Below are positions 8,296-15,693 of a stretch of DNA of 30,257 nt, piece after piece. Source of the DNA: Lachnospiraceae bacterium (GTDB lineage: Bacteria; Bacillota_A; Clostridia; Lachnospirales; Lachnospiraceae). The stretch lies in assembly GCA_017634255.1 (NCBI GenBank), contig JAGBNT010000075.1, positions 1 to 30,257 on the forward strand, read 5' to 3'. Numbering within the stretch: the first letter of the stretch is position 1; each line of letters begins with the position of its first letter. Position numbers and translations under genes: made by a program. A model generated the notes under the pieces. That model saw only the letters and a program-made list of their open reading frames with translations, made no database searches and was not told the origin of the DNA.

Positions 8296-8388
8296 TTAGC
8301 AGATAACATGCTGTTCCTTGTTCTCAACATGCTTCTCTACTGCCTTAACAACTACAGATTCAACTGCAGGAACTATAAAACAAGCCAT
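8296..8388 (-). CDS. 30-residue small ORF heading the membrane-protein cassette
   Basis: ATG at 8386-8388 is preceded by a textbook AGGAGG (8395-8400) with six bases of spacing, by far the best ribosome-binding site of the cassette. The frame encodes MACFIVPAVESVVVKAVEKH and a short charged tail ending in C, then TAA. The hydrophobic N-terminal half and a charged helix suggest a membrane-associated or regulatory peptide, or a leader that opens translation of the two membrane genes behind it. Its two cysteines are at the third and last residues. Its length could also reflect truncation of a longer ancestral protein. Confidence 0.6.
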   Translation of the reverse strand: MACFIVPAVESVVVKAVEKHVENKEQHVIC

Positions 8389-8416
8389 TTGTTTCCTCCT
8401 TTAAAAAAGTGATGTA

Positions 8417-8446
8417 ATTTTAACATATATGTACAGTAATCTACAA
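8417..8446 (-). promoter_or_regulatory. Possible promoter of the small-ORF/membrane cassette
   Basis: On the minus strand a TTGTAG (-35 like, 8441-8446) and a TAAAAT (-10 like, 8417-8422) are separated by 18 bases, with the AGGAGG ribosome-binding site 16 bases further on. The -10 match is fair and the -35 match partial. The surrounding 60 bases are strongly A/T-rich, as expected for a promoter region. Confidence 0.35.
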
Positions 8447-8466
8447 GTACCAGATTTTAATACGGT

Positions 8467-9363
8467 TTACGTTCTTCTTCTGGAGCGCTTATCCTCAAGC
8501 ATATTCACATCAGCTGTAGCAAGGACCTTATCGATGTTTTTATGCTCCGAATATGCTGAAAAACCTGAAGACACCGAAAGCTTAACCGTGTGCTCTCCGA
8601 TGTAGTTAATGCTTTCAACAGAGTTTCGTATTTTGTCCTCCAGCGTTAGAACCGACCGGTTTATTGCGACATGCTTTGTCTTCTTTGCCAGCTGGTGCAC
8701 GATAACAAACAGTGCCCCGCCAAGTCTGGCGATAACGCTGTCAGAGCCCATATTACGGACAAGGGAATCGGCGACTCCGACAAGAACCTGATCTCCGAAG
8801 CTGTGACCGTATGTTTCATTCGCAGTTTTAAAATCGTTTATGTCGAGATAATAGACTACGAAGTCCATTCCGCCGTTTTCGTAGCTGTAAATGTATTCAT
8901 CCAGAACCTTCGCAAGCCCGGTCCTGTTCAGCAGCCCGGTCAGCGTATCTGTATTTGCCGCCTTTTTTAGCTTCTTTTTCTCGTTATAGGTTTCCGTTAT
9001 GTCCTCAAAGAATCCCACAAGCCCGCATATTTCTTTTTTCTCGTTTAATATCGGCATCTTTGTGGCGGAGATATGACGCACCTTCCCCTTGATAATACAG
9101 GTTCTATGCTGCTCGCAAAGCGACACTCCCTCTTTTATGACTGTGCGCTCATCCTGTTTGAAAGGCTCAGGGTCTATATGCCAGCCCATGTCCTCGTCGG
9201 TTTTTCCAAGGATGGCGTCCAGGGAGGAGAAGCCATAGTAATCTAAAAAGCTCTGGCTGGCGCCAACAAAGCGGCGCTTTGTATCCTTCCAAAAATATTT
9301 AATATTGGGAGCACTTAAAAGCGCCGCTAGTAAATCCTGTTTAGTTATTTCGGTGCTGCTCAT
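8467..9363 (-). CDS. PAS-GGDEF protein with degenerate active site
   Basis: A 298-residue cytoplasmic protein with no membrane segment. Residues ~10-130 form a PAS sensor domain (IKYFWKDTKRRFVGASQSFL ... GLVGFFEDITE). A short linker helix with the usual DTLTGLLNR entry follows, and residues ~138-298 are a GGDEF domain. Known diguanylate cyclases carry GG(D/E)EF; here the motif is RLGGALF with G215-G216-A217, so the metal-binding acidic residues are missing. The upstream RxxD inhibitory site is also not visible. The protein is therefore probably not a cyclase; it may bind a nucleotide or act as a PAS-controlled partner. The ATG at 9361-9363 has only a distant AAGGAAAGG upstream, so the start is less certain. 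Confidence 0.8.
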   Translation of the reverse strand: MSSTEITKQDLLAALLSAPNIKYFWKDTKRRFVGASQSFLDYYGFSSLDAILGKTDEDMGWHIDPEPFKQDERTVIKEGVSLCEQHRTCIIKGKVRHISATKMPILNEKKEICGLVGFFEDITETYNEKKKLKKAANTDTLTGLLNRTGLAKVLDEYIYSYENGGMDFVVYYLDINDFKTANETYGHSFGDQVLVGVADSLVRNMGSDSVIARLGGALFVIVHQLAKKTKHVAINRSVLTLEDKIRNSVESINYIGEHTVKLSVSSGFSAYSEHKNIDKVLATADVNMLEDKRSRRRT

Positions 9364-9441
9364 GTCTAAATGGGACTGTTTCCTTTCCTTGCTTATCTAT
9401 ATGTATCTCAAAGAGCCTTTCATTCCTGCGTTTGCGAGTGC

Positions 9442-10314
9442 TCAGGTTGTGATGGAAATATCCTGAAGCTGGCGCTCGGTCTGAAGATTTTGAGCCTGCG
9501 CGATCATATCTATCCTGTCGGTGGCTCTGATATTGTCATTTGCGGTCGGAGAATACGCTTCCTCAAGCTGTACGGCATCATTGGCACTCTGGTTCTCAAG
9601 TCCTGCATAGGTGCTCATATCCCTTGAGAATTGCTGGTTTTCGCTCTGAACCTCCGCTATTTTCTCGCTGTTGGCTTCTTCGCGGTTTTGCATTTCTGCA
9701 TCATAGTCAGCCCTTGTTATCTCTCCGGAGAGATACAGGCTTCTAAGCTGTGTATCCGTATATCCGTTAAAAGAGGTTATCCGGGAGCCTTCCATTGCTT
9801 CCCGCTCCTCGTTTTCTGCCTGAACACGAACCGGAGCATTCTGGGCAGCTTCAGCCTCCAGCTCGGCTCGTCTCTCCTCCATCGCTCTTTCTTCCCTGAG
9901 CTCAGCCCGACGTCTGGCTTCCTCCTGCTGAACCTCGATGGGATCATATGCATTTTCGTCATTCTCTTCGGTACGAGCAGGTTGGTTCTCTTCCTCAGCG
10001 TTAACTGCGTTTTCCTCCTCCTCTTCCTCTTCGTTGACAGGAGTACGCTCTACAACGGTTCCGAAAGCTTCATCCTCAAGCTCCTGCATGCTTTCGGGGC
10101 TTGCCTGGACAGTGTCCCCGTCCTCGGAAACAGAAACTATATTTTCATAGGCAGGCGCTAAAGCAGGCTGCTGCTCTTCTCCGGGTCTTACCCGGTCCGG
10201 CTGCTGCGTTCCCTCTCTGGAGGGCTGAACCGCGGGGGTGGTCGCCGGTGTCGAAATATTGTTTATATTTACCTGATTAATGGAATTAATGTTATTAATA
10301 TTTAACTCAGCCAT
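9442..10314 (-). CDS. Acidic low-complexity coiled-coil protein with a SHOCT-like segment
   Basis: A 290-residue soluble protein of no recognised family. The first ~20 residues are an Asn/Ile repeat (NINNINSINQVNINNIS). Then come a Pro/Gln-rich segment, a run of glutamates (~95-101), and a charged coiled coil rich in EEARRRAELREERAMEERRA (~130-160). Near residues 185-210 the segment YTDTQLRSLYLSGEITRADY has the spacing of a SHOCT motif (hydrophobic-xx-L-x-x-G-x-I-T-x-x-(D/E)-(F/Y)), a short oligomerisation or nucleic-acid-linked helix pair. The ATG has AGGGAGG six bases upstream and its own promoter. No signal peptide or membrane segment is seen. A cytoplasmic scaffold role is a guess. Confidence 0.7.
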   Translation of the reverse strand: MAELNINNINSINQVNINNISTPATTPAVQPSREGTQQPDRVRPGEEQQPALAPAYENIVSVSEDGDTVQASPESMQELEDEAFGTVVERTPVNEEEEEEENAVNAEEENQPARTEENDENAYDPIEVQQEEARRRAELREERAMEERRAELEAEAAQNAPVRVQAENEEREAMEGSRITSFNGYTDTQLRSLYLSGEITRADYDAEMQNREEANSEKIAEVQSENQQFSRDMSTYAGLENQSANDAVQLEEAYSPTANDNIRATDRIDMIAQAQNLQTERQLQDISITT

Positions 10315-10356
10315 ACTGCACCTCCCTGTAAGGAAAAATTCATATGAATCAATCTT

Positions 10357-10384
10357 ATTATATCAAAAATACATCGGTTTACAA
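10357..10384 (-). promoter_or_regulatory. Promoter of the acidic coiled-coil gene
   Basis: On the minus strand TTGTAA (10379-10384) and a perfect TATAAT (10357-10362) are separated by 16 bases. The expected transcription start is about 35 bases before the ATG at 10314, which carries AGGGAGG. The promoter lies between this gene and the GH1 gene, so the two are likely separate transcription units. Confidence 0.55.
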
Positions 10385-10407
10385 GAGGTTGATATATGGG
10401 GCTGTCG

Positions 10408-10446
10408 GTTACAATTCAGTGGTCTGGCTGACCACTGAATTGTAAC
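10408..10446. repeat. 17-bp perfect inverted repeat spanning the GH1 stop codon
   Basis: GTTACAATTCAGTGGTC (10408-10424) and its exact reverse complement (10430-10446) flank a five-base spacer. The GH1 stop codon at 10416 lies inside the left arm and the last codons of GH1 inside the right arm. There is no U-run after it on the minus strand, so it is not a classic intrinsic terminator. It could protect or end the GH94-GH1 mRNA, or be a protein-binding site. Confidence 0.7.
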
Positions 10447-11789
10447 GACTTTATCATATCCCTGTACCAGTAGCCGGAATCCTTGATTATGCGCTCCTGG
10501 CTGCGGTAATCAACGTATACTAAGCCGAAGCGCTCCTTGTAGCCATCAGCCCATTCGAAGTTGTCCAGCAGCGACCAGTGGAAGTACCCCCTGACATCGA
10601 CGCCGTCCTTTTTGGCTTTTTCAAGGGCGAGCAGATATCTTTCCGTAAAATCTATCCTTTCAGGGTCATGCACCCTGCCGTCCAGTGAAACAACGTCACA
10701 GCAGGCAATGCCGTTTTCGGTAATGTAAAAGGGCAGCTTGTAGCGCTCGTAGAGGAATTTAGGACCCCAGTAAAGGGCTTCCGGAGTGATGGGCCAGCCT
10801 ATCGAAGTCCTCGGGAAGCCATAGTAACGCTTAACGTCTTCCGGTTCCCCGTTTTCTCCGGCTCTTACCTCATAGCCGTTATAAATGTTCTGTCCGTAAA
10901 AATCTATGGGCTGGGAAATCAGCTTAAGGTCGTCGTCGGTAATCTTCGGCAGGCAGCTCTCATATTTTTTCAATCCCTCCTCGGGGTATTTTCCAAGGAC
11001 AATGGGATCTGACCACCATGTGACGTTCCATGCCCAGTCCTCCAGGTCAGGAAGCCCGAAATAAAGCTTTTTGGCTGCCGCTATATCCTCGGGGGAATCT
11101 GTAGAAGGGTAGGCTACGCTGCCGGTAGGCGTAATTCCAATGAGAAGAGGCTGCTTCGCCTTTTCCCGAAGACGCTGAACCGCGCGACCGTGCGCCTTGA
11201 GCGCGTTATGCGCCATCTGCAGGGTCTCTGCAGGGGGGCGCTTCGCTCCAGGAGCATGTATGCCGCGAACGTAGCTTAAACCTATGAAGCATTGAGGCTC
11301 ATTTATCGTGAAAAAGTGTTTTACCCGGTCGGAAAACCGCTCTGAGAGCAGGGCGGCGTAATCGCCGAACCACTCCACGATGTCAGGATTTAGCCAGCCA
11401 CCGCGTTTATATATCTCGTAGGGCAGCTCCCAGTGGAAGACGCTGAGCCAGGGCTCGATACCGGCATCCAGGAGGGCGTCGATGAGCCTGTTGTAAAAGT
11501 CGATCCCCTCTTCATTGACCCGTCCGAAACCCTCGGGCAGGACACGCGCCCAGTTTACGGAAAAACGATAATTTTTAATTCCGAGCTCCTTCATTATATC
11601 TATGTCTTTCTGGTACAGCTCATAGTGGTTGCAGGCTGTATCGCCGTTCTGGTCTTCATAAATCCGGCCTTTGGCATGTGAAAATACGTCCCAGACGGTT
11701 TTTCCCGCCCCGTGCTTTCCTGCCGCGCCCTCTATCTGGTAGGATGCGGTAGCTACTCCCCATATAAAATCTTTATCAAACATAAGCAT
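10416..11789 (-). CDS. GH1 beta-glucosidase or 6-phospho-beta-glucosidase-like enzyme
   Basis: A glycoside hydrolase family 1 (TIM-barrel) enzyme of about 457 residues, the usual family length. The N-terminus FIWGVATASYQIEGA is the GH1 signature. The acid/base glutamate is in TINEPQ (E164) and the nucleophile in YITENG (E358), counting from the chosen start. I use the ATG at 11787-11789, which has AAAGGA six bases before it; a longer frame starts at 11804, and the ATG at 11783 is also possible. The enzyme lies 48 bases after the GH94 gene on the same strand. With a non-PTS ABC transporter nearby it most likely hydrolyses unphosphorylated beta-glucosides or cellodextrins in the cytoplasm. The family also contains phospho-glycosidases, which cannot be excluded by eye. 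No signal peptide is present. Confidence 0.9.
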   Translation of the reverse strand: MLMFDKDFIWGVATASYQIEGAAGKHGAGKTVWDVFSHAKGRIYEDQNGDTACNHYELYQKDIDIMKELGIKNYRFSVNWARVLPEGFGRVNEEGIDFYNRLIDALLDAGIEPWLSVFHWELPYEIYKRGGWLNPDIVEWFGDYAALLSERFSDRVKHFFTINEPQCFIGLSYVRGIHAPGAKRPPAETLQMAHNALKAHGRAVQRLREKAKQPLLIGITPTGSVAYPSTDSPEDIAAAKKLYFGLPDLEDWAWNVTWWSDPIVLGKYPEEGLKKYESCLPKITDDDLKLISQPIDFYGQNIYNGYEVRAGENGEPEDVKRYYGFPRTSIGWPITPEALYWGPKFLYERYKLPFYITENGIACCDVVSLDGRVHDPERIDFTERYLLALEKAKKDGVDVRGYFHWSLLDNFEWADGYKERFGLVYVDYRSQERIIKDSGYWYRDMIKSLQFSGQPDH

Positions 11790-11837
11790 TTTCCTTCCTT
11801 TCATATATAATGAACGATGAATTAGTTCGATCTCCGA

Positions 11838-14273
11838 TTATCCTAAAACTACCCGAACATCTACCTCTTTCTTATCAGTAACAGGCGTTATCACAGTGCC
11901 TTCTATGGTATTCCCATCGACAGTTACGGATTTTACGCCCTTTTCAACTCCCTGCGGGTTTTCAATCCCGATGTGGTAGACGACTCCTCTGTAGGTTCTG
12001 TCCACGCTGTATGCCTTTACATCCGAAGGAATACAGGGATCTATCGAGAGCCCGTCCAGAGTCGGCTTCACCCCAAGGATATACTGGCTTATGGTCGTAA
12101 ATGTCCATGCCGCAGTCCCCGTAAGCCAGCTGTTTTTGCCCTCTCCGAAAGTGGGAGCGTCGCAGCCTGCTACCATTTGGCAGTAGACATAGGGCTCCGT
12201 GCGGTGGATCTCGCTTTTTTCCTCCAGATAGACAGGGCAGGTCTTTTTGAATACCTCAAAAGCCCGGTTTCCGTGACCTACAACGGTTTCGGCGCAGGCG
12301 ATCCACGGGTTGTTGTGGCAGAAGATTCCGGCATTCTCCTTGTAGCCGGGCGGATAGGACGAAATTTCGCCGAGCTCCACATGATAACGTGTATACGCGG
12401 GCTGCAGGAGAACGATACCGTATTTGGTATCCAGTCTTTCCTCAACACTCTTTAGAGCTCTTTCTGCCTTGCCGTTGTCCAGACCGACCCCTGCCATAAC
12501 GCACATGCCCTGAGGCTCTATATATATCTGCCCCTCTTCATTTACATGGCTGCCTACCGGATCGGACTTTGCATCGTAGGCGCGGATGAACCATTCGCCG
12601 TCCCAGCCTGCATCATTTATGCTCTCTGTCATTTTTTCCACGGAAGCTAAAACCTTTTCGGCTTCCTCTTTAAGCCCCAGATGCTCGCAGAGCTCAGCGT
12701 ATTCCCTGCCGTATTTTACGAACATTCCGGCAATAAATACGCTTTCCGCTACGGGACCCTCGCTGGGACCGAAGGTTTGGAAGCTTTCTCCGGGTTCCTC
12801 CGAGAAACAGTTCAGGTTCAGGCAGTCATTCCAGTCTGCGCGCCCTATAAGCGGGAGCCCGTGGGGACCCTTGTGGGTGTCGGTGAAATTAAAGCTGCGG
12901 CGCAGGTGCTCCAATAGAGGCACCGCCTTTGAAAAATCGCTGTCGAACGCACACTTTTCATCCAGGATCGAGAAGTCCCCGGTCTCGCGGATATAGGCGC
13001 TCGTGCCTGCGATAAGCCACAGCGGATCGTCGTTAAAGCCTCCGCCGATGTCGGCGTTTCCCTTTTTTGTGAGAGGCTGGTACTGGTGATAGGTGCTGCC
13101 GTCCTCAAACTGGGTATTGGCTATATCTATAATACGCTCGCGTGCCCGTTCGGGAATAAGGTGGACAAAGCCCAGAAGGTCCTGGCAGGAGTCTCTGAAG
13201 CCCATCCCGCGCCCCATCCCGCTCTCAAAGTAGCTGGCGCTGCGGCTCATGTTGAAGGTGACCATACACTGGTACTGGTTCCATATATTTACGAGCCGGT
13301 TGAGCTTTTCATCCTCCGTTTTTACCGTATAAGCCAGAAGGAGGTTATTCCAGTAGGCTTTAAGCTCCTCAAAGGCGGCATCTACCTGCTCGTCGGTCCT
13401 GTATTTTGCTAGCAGCCTGTCCGCCGGCTTTTTGTTTATAACGCCGGGTGCGGTGAATTTTTCCTTAACCGGATTTTCGCAATAGCCCAGCACAAATATG
13501 AAGCTCTCGCTCTCCCCGGGCTCGAGGGTAGCTTTAAGGTGGTGACTGCCGATGGGCTGCCAGCCGTGTGCGACGCTGTTTCGGCTCTTTCCCTCCAAAA
13601 CGGCTTCAGGGTTTGCGAAACCGTTATATACTCCGATAAAGGCATCCCGGCTCGTGTCGAAGCCCTCTATGGGCTTATTTACAGAATAGACCGCATAATG
13701 GTTCCGCCTTTCCCTGTACTCTGTTTTATGGTAGATGGTTCCGCCCTCTACCTCCACCTCTCCCGTGGAGAAGTTCCTCTGAAAATTGGAGCTGTCATCG
13801 GCTGCATTCCACAGGCAGAACTCTATAAAACTGAAAAGATCCACTTCCTTTTTAGCCGCTGACTTATTGGTAAGGGTTATCCTGTTGACTTCACAGGGAT
13901 CGTTTACGGGCACAAAAGCCAGAAGCGAGACCTCAAGACCGTTCTTTTCCGAGGTTATGCGGCTGTAGCCGAGTCCGTGGCGGCAGGAATACCTGTCGAG
14001 GGGGGTCTGCGTAGGCTGCCAGCCGGGGTTGAAAACGGTTTCGCCATCCTTAATATAGTAGTAACGACCGCCGGAATCCAGGGGACAGTTATTGTAGCGA
14101 TATCTCGTGAGGCGGAGGAGCTTTGCATCCTTATAGAAGTCATAGCCCCCTGCGGTATTGGAGATCAATCCGAAAAAGTCCCTGCTCCCGAGATAATTTA
14201 TCCAGGGAAGAGGGGTTTTGGGGGTGTCTATGACATACTCCCTTGCTTCGTCGTCGAAGTGACCGTATTGCAT
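11838..14273 (-). CDS. GH94 cellobiose phosphorylase
   Basis: An 811-residue cytoplasmic enzyme of the length expected for GH94 cellobiose phosphorylases, which split cellobiose with phosphate into glucose and alpha-glucose-1-phosphate and so save one ATP. Seen: the N-terminal [18 protein letters not shown] typical of the family, the [12 protein letters not shown] segment, [15 protein letters not shown], and [12 protein letters not shown], whose second aspartate (D483) is the expected general acid. The ATG at 14271-14273 has AAGGAGG nine bases upstream. It is divergent from the LacI-type regulator across a 306-base control region and followed by GH1. Activity on cellobiose rather than longer cellodextrins is inferred from length and N-terminus. 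No lesions were seen. Confidence 0.93.
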   Translation of the reverse strand: MQYGHFDDEAREYVIDTPKTPLPWINYLGSRDFFGLISNTAGGYDFYKDAKLLRLTRYRYNNCPLDSGGRYYYIKDGETVFNPGWQPTQTPLDRYSCRHGLGYSRITSEKNGLEVSLLAFVPVNDPCEVNRITLTNKSAAKKEVDLFSFIEFCLWNAADDSSNFQRNFSTGEVEVEGGTIYHKTEYRERRNHYAVYSVNKPIEGFDTSRDAFIGVYNGFANPEAVLEGKSRNSVAHGWQPIGSHHLKATLEPGESESFIFVLGYCENPVKEKFTAPGVINKKPADRLLAKYRTDEQVDAAFEELKAYWNNLLLAYTVKTEDEKLNRLVNIWNQYQCMVTFNMSRSASYFESGMGRGMGFRDSCQDLLGFVHLIPERARERIIDIANTQFEDGSTYHQYQPLTKKGNADIGGGFNDDPLWLIAGTSAYIRETGDFSILDEKCAFDSDFSKAVPLLEHLRRSFNFTDTHKGPHGLPLIGRADWNDCLNLNCFSEEPGESFQTFGPSEGPVAESVFIAGMFVKYGREYAELCEHLGLKEEAEKVLASVEKMTESINDAGWDGEWFIRAYDAKSDPVGSHVNEEGQIYIEPQGMCVMAGVGLDNGKAERALKSVEERLDTKYGIVLLQPAYTRYHVELGEISSYPPGYKENAGIFCHNNPWIACAETVVGHGNRAFEVFKKTCPVYLEEKSEIHRTEPYVYCQMVAGCDAPTFGEGKNSWLTGTAAWTFTTISQYILGVKPTLDGLSIDPCIPSDVKAYSVDRTYRGVVYHIGIENPQGVEKGVKSVTVDGNTIEGTVITPVTDKKEVDVRVVLG

Positions 14274-14357
14274 AATGGAAGTCCTCCTTAAAAAAGATGA
14301 TGTTAAAATATAGAAAAATCGGACAGTCTGCCGTTAATTCCGGCAAAACGGCTGCCC

Positions 14358-14373
14358 CTTAAACGTTTTCGAG
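14358..14373. promoter_or_regulatory. LacI/CcpA-type operator in the GH94 leader
   Basis: CTTAAACGTTTTCGAG contains an eight-base perfect palindrome AAACGTTT with the central CG of LacI-family sites. It lies 85 bases before the GH94 ATG and about 70 bases downstream of a TATAAT read on the minus strand (14440-14445), where bound repressor would block transcription. It resembles a catabolite-responsive element as much as a local operator. Confidence 0.5.
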
Positions 14374-14481
14374 ACCATTATAAGGGCAGATGTGTAAATT
14401 GTAAATTAAAACCGGTGCAGACGGAGCCGAATTGTGAAAATTATACAAAAATGGTCAAAAACTATTGTGAAAAACTGCGAG

Positions 14482-14510
14482 TTGACCGAACGGCGAAAAC
14501 GATTTAGAAT
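14482..14510 (+). promoter_or_regulatory. Sigma-A type promoter of the lacI-type gene
   Basis: TTGACC (14482-14487) and TAGAAT (14505-14510) are separated by exactly 17 bases and lie about 70 bases before the regulator's ATG. The spacer contains GCGAAAACG (14493-14501), repeated at 14517-14525 just after the -10, so the operator sites overlap the promoter. This predicts autorepression. Confidence 0.65.
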
Positions 14511-14517
14511 AAATCTG

Positions 14518-14531
14518 CGAAAACGTTATCG
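14518..14531. promoter_or_regulatory. LacI-family operator palindrome
   Basis: CGAAAACGTTATCG is a 14-base palindrome with one mismatched pair and a central CG, the standard form of LacI/GalR-family and CcpA sites. It sits at about the transcription start of the regulator's promoter. The half-site GCGAAAACG also occurs 24 bases upstream, inside the promoter spacer. Confidence 0.55.
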
Positions 14532-14579
14532 ACGCCTCGCGAACCAGTAGGATTGTAAGCTAAAGGTGAAGGAGCTCGG

Positions 14580-15590
14580 ATGGTCACCATTAAAGATATT
14601 TCTCAGAAAAGCGGATATTCGCCGGCAACTGTAAGCAAAGCACTCAACGGGTACGGAGATGTATCGGCGGAAACCCAGGAAAAGATCCGGAGCATAGCAG
14701 AAGAACTTCATTATATGCCCAATGCAGCGGCGAGGCTCTTAAAGACCAACAGGTCGCAGAATATAGGAGTAGTTTTTGAGGACGATACCTTGAGCGGACT
14801 GACTCACGGCTACTTTTCCCGGATACTAAACAGCGCGAAGAACGAGCTGGAGCGCCGGGGCTACGATATAACCTTTATCGGGCGCAATATCGGCGGAAAG
14901 TCCTTCCTGGAACATATCAGGTACAGGAATTGTGACGGAGTCCTTATCGCAAATGTGGATTTTACAGCGGGATCGGTTCTGGAGCTTGTGCACAGCGAAG
15001 TGCCTGCGGTAACGATAGACTACATATTTGATAATGTAAGCTCGGTGATGTCGGACAATGTCGAGGGTTCCTATCAGCTTACCAGATATCTGCTGGATGC
15101 AGGGCATAAAAGGATAGCTTTTATCCACGGGGAGCAGACCTCGGTTACGGCTAAGAGGCTTTCGGGATTTTTCAGAGCTCTCGCTGAGGCAGGTGTGGAT
15201 GTACCGGACAGCTATGTGCTCGACGGCAGATATAACGACACCAAGACCAGCGCCGCATTGACGAGACAGCTCATGGAGATGCCTTCGCCGACGACAGCCA
15301 TAATGTATCCGGATGATTTCGCATATATAGGCGGAATGAACGAGCTGGAAAAGATGAATATAAAGATACCGGACGATGTGAGCGTTGTAGGCTATGACGG
15401 GATAAACCTTTCGCAGGTCATAAGACCGAGGCTTACGACATACAGTCAGGATGCGGAGATGATCGGAAGCGAGTCAGGAAGGAAGCTGGTGGAGATTATC
15501 GAACAGGGTCGGGGAGCGGTAGCGGAGCAGATCATGGTTTCGGGCCGCCTGATAGAGGGAAAAAGCGTAAAAACAATAAAAAAGCGCTGA
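14580..15590 (+). CDS. LacI/GalR-family transcriptional regulator
   Basis: A 336-residue repressor-type protein. Residues 1-58 form the DNA-binding domain: VTIKDISQKSGYSPATVSKALNG is the HTH and the hinge segment is YMPNAAARLLKTNRSQNIG. The rest is the periplasmic-binding-protein-like sensor domain (IGVVFED ... SVVGYDGINLSQVIRPRLTT). The ATG has GAAGGAGC with good spacing. It is divergent from GH94/GH1 and followed by the sugar ABC transporter, so it most probably controls both in response to cellobiose, glucose or a phosphorylated product. The start also has its own promoter with operator half-sites, indicating autoregulation. The inducer cannot be read from sequence. Confidence 0.92.
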   Translation: MVTIKDISQKSGYSPATVSKALNGYGDVSAETQEKIRSIAEELHYMPNAAARLLKTNRSQNIGVVFEDDTLSGLTHGYFSRILNSAKNELERRGYDITFIGRNIGGKSFLEHIRYRNCDGVLIANVDFTAGSVLELVHSEVPAVTIDYIFDNVSSVMSDNVEGSYQLTRYLLDAGHKRIAFIHGEQTSVTAKRLSGFFRALAEAGVDVPDSYVLDGRYNDTKTSAALTRQLMEMPSPTTAIMYPDDFAYIGGMNELEKMNIKIPDDVSVVGYDGINLSQVIRPRLTTYSQDAEMIGSESGRKLVEIIEQGRGAVAEQIMVSGRLIEGKSVKTIKKR

Positions 15591-15635
15591 TGTTCCGGAC
15601 CTTGAAGCTTTTATTTAACGTGATGAGTAACGTCA

Positions 15636-15651
15636 GAAAACGGGCGTTATC
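15636..15651. promoter_or_regulatory. Possible regulator site upstream of the sugar-binding protein gene
   Basis: GAAAACG-GG-CGTTATC is an inverted repeat with arms like those of the operator at 14518-14531 but two extra bases in the centre. It lies 43 bases before the binding-protein ATG, between the regulator gene and the transporter. A convincing -35/-10 pair could not be assigned here. It suggests common control of the enzymes and the transporter. Confidence 0.4.
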
Positions 15652-15693
15652 ATAAAGAAACTAATTTTATAAAACAAAATGGAGGAATACAAA

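Noticed and set aside
9631..10161. Long plus-strand open frame of 176 codons opposite the acidic protein gene
   Set aside because: It is the mirror of a Glu-rich frame (giving Ser/Leu/Phe-rich protein), lacks a ribosome-binding site, and the minus frame has both a promoter and AGGGAGG.
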